Of a stretch of 6,713 bases of DNA, positions 5,992-6,713 are shown one piece after another; the stretch's first letter is position 1, and the number at the start of each line of letters is the position of its first letter. The notes beneath the pieces were generated by a model. The model was given only the letters and a program-made list of their open reading frames with translations, had not been told where the DNA came from and did not search any database. Origin of the DNA: Chitinophagaceae bacterium (GTDB lineage Bacteria > Bacteroidota > Bacteroidia > Chitinophagales > Chitinophagaceae); contig CANIMM010000177.1 in the NCBI GenBank assembly GCA_947468255.1, forward strand, positions 1 to 6,713. The letters are read 5' to 3'. Position numbers and translations under genes: made by a program.

Positions 5992-6018
5992 TTTTAATCA
6001 ATTATCAATTGATTAAAA
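5992..6018. promoter_or_regulatory. Perfect 12-bp dyad, candidate operator of the metal-associated operon
   Basis: TTTTAATCAATT (5992-6003) and AATTGATTAAAA (6007-6018) are perfect inverted repeats around a 3-nt centre. The dyad lies 24 nt upstream of the -33 element at 6043. The T-run precedes and the A-run follows the stem, the reverse of a terminator, so a binding site for a dimeric regulator is more likely than a transcription stop for the nitroreductase gene. Confidence 0.45.
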
Positions 6019-6042
6019 CCTAACGAATATCATCAACTAGTA

Positions 6043-6075
6043 TTTGTATTACACAAATAATAGTGGTTATCTTTG
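6043..6075 (+). promoter_or_regulatory. Bacteroidota-type promoter of the HYC_CC_PP gene
   Basis: TTTG (6043-6046) and TATCTTTG (6068-6075) match the Bacteroidota -33/-7 consensus TTTG / TAnnTTTG exactly, with a 21-nt spacer. Transcription should begin about 4-7 nt after the -7 box, at or next to the GTG at 6080, which implies a leaderless or nearly leaderless mRNA. Confidence 0.7.
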
Positions 6076-6079
6076 TATC

Positions 6080-6463
6080 GTGAAGAAAGTTGTAGTCATA
6101 TTGTTGTTAATAATTTATAGTGGCTCTACTATTGGGGCCACTATCAATATGCACTATTGCATGAATAAATTTGCTGACTGGTCTTTGTTTGGTGAAAAAA
6201 AAGCCAAATGTGCTAAATGCGGAATGTCCAACAACGGTTGTTGTAAGGATGTAATAAAGCAAATTAAATTATCGCTTGATCAGCAAAAGGCCGAGTACGT
6301 TCAAAATGTAAAGTTCAATATTGTTACAATATTAAAAAGCCCTTTTAGTTTTCCTGCCAAAAAATTCACTTCAATCAATAAGCTAATCGTAGCTTATTTG
6401 CATTCGCCTCCTTTGCTACTCCAAAAGGATTTACAGGCTTTTTATTCTATTTTTTTAATTTGA
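6080..6463 (+). CDS. HYC_CC_PP family small exported protein
   Basis: This is a 127-residue protein with GTG start at 6080. The frame is open further upstream (TTG 6044), but that codon lies inside the -33 promoter element, and the GTG gives a textbook export signal, (V/M)KKVVVILLLIIYSGSTIGA. The three name-giving motifs of this Bacteroidota family are present: MHYC (24-27), a CxxC followed by CC in KCAKCGMSNNGCCKD (43-57), and HSPPLLL (108-114) near the C-terminus. With six Cys including C44/C47 and C54/C55, metal or disulfide chemistry outside the cytoplasm is likely, but the molecular function of the family is not established as far as I know. An HMA-domain gene starts 54 nt downstream on the same strand, with no terminator seen between them, so the two are probably one operon. 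Regulation may involve the dyad at 5992-6018. Confidence 0.85.
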   Translation: MKKVVVILLLIIYSGSTIGATINMHYCMNKFADWSLFGEKKAKCAKCGMSNNGCCKDVIKQIKLSLDQQKAEYVQNVKFNIVTILKSPFSFPAKKFTSINKLIVAYLHSPPLLLQKDLQAFYSIFLI

Positions 6464-6517
6464 TGCTAGTCGATATTTAATAGTGTATCTATTTAATAAT
6501 CGATTAAAGAATTAACA

Positions 6518-6713
6518 ATGAAATTGCATACGTATTTATTATTACTATGTTTGACATTTGTCAATATAGTAAGTTTTGCACAAGATGCAAAAAATGGAGC
6601 TGTTGTTTCCACTAGCTTTAAAGTTTTTGGAGCATGTGAACAATGTAAAACTAGAATTGAATCGGCCCTCAAAATAAAGGGAGTTAAAATAGCCATTTGG
6701 GATGTGGATACAA
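6518..6713 (+). CDS. Exported heavy-metal-associated (HMA) domain protein (3' partial)
   Basis: ATG at 6518 opens a frame that runs off the right edge (65 codons visible). Residues 1-21 form a signal peptide (KLHTYLLLLCLTFVNIVSFA, mature from Q22). The mature part begins an HMA ferredoxin-like domain: strand STSFKVFG (31-38), metal-binding loop GACEQC (38-43, with C40 and C43 as the CxxC ligands), helix KTRIESALKIKGV, then strand KIAIWDVDT. The family binds soft metal ions such as copper; an exported version would act in the periplasm, for example as a metal carrier or sensor partner. It follows the HYC_CC_PP gene by 54 nt on the same strand and is probably co-transcribed with it. In related genomes such pairs often neighbour a TonB-dependent receptor, which would lie outside this window; this is from general knowledge, not visible here. 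Confidence 0.85.
   Translation, partial: MKLHTYLLLLCLTFVNIVSFAQDAKNGAVVSTSFKVFGACEQCKTRIESALKIKGVKIAIWDVDT

Noticed and set aside
6493..6696. Minus-strand 67-codon frame at the right end
   Set aside because: It is antisense to the exported HMA protein, whose signal peptide and CxxC motif make the plus strand the coding one.

Overview
The window is a clearly AT-rich piece of a Bacteroidota chromosome, most likely from Chitinophagaceae or a close relative. This is inferred from three things: Bacteroidota-type secreted protein families, A-rich leaders with no Shine-Dalgarno sequence, and an exact Bacteroidota sigma-type promoter (TTTG, 21-nt spacer, TATCTTTG). Six genes are complete, two run off the window edges, and one is a short gene remnant.

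Layout. Positions 2-646 (+) hold the 3' part of a cell-envelope protein with two tandem OmpA-like peptidoglycan-binding domains. Positions 647-978 carry hairpins, an elaborate GCGGTA/TACCGC inverted-repeat cluster, and the first 15 codons of a Fic (DUF4172) gene, cut off exactly against the next gene. Positions 979-1821 (-) encode an exported sugar phosphate isomerase/epimerase-like TIM barrel. Positions 2288-2791 (+) and 3086-3466 (-) are two small secreted proteins facing each other across a strong hairpin. Positions 3846-4931 (+) encode a Gfo/Idh/MocA oxidoreductase ending in a classic terminator. Positions 5281-5913 (+) encode a nitroreductase-family NAD(P)H oxidoreductase. Positions 6080-6463 (+) encode a HYC_CC_PP family protein, followed at 6518 by the start of an exported heavy-metal-associated (HMA) protein that continues past the right edge.

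How the genes relate. This is mostly a series of single-gene units with long intergenic regions, not one operon. The TIM barrel and the Gfo/Idh/MocA oxidoreductase belong to families that often work together on oxidised (3-keto) sugars or cyclitols in Bacteroidota, but here they are divergent and far apart, so a shared pathway is only an inference. The right end is the one clear operon: HYC_CC_PP plus HMA, a small exported Cys-rich protein and a probable periplasmic metal-binding protein. Its promoter lies so close to a GTG start that the mRNA is probably leaderless, and a perfect 12-bp dyad just upstream is a candidate operator.

No tRNA, rRNA, CRISPR array or intact mobile element was seen. 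The most notable novelty candidates are the truncated Fic gene with its retained inverted-repeat control region, and the leaderless metal-associated operon.
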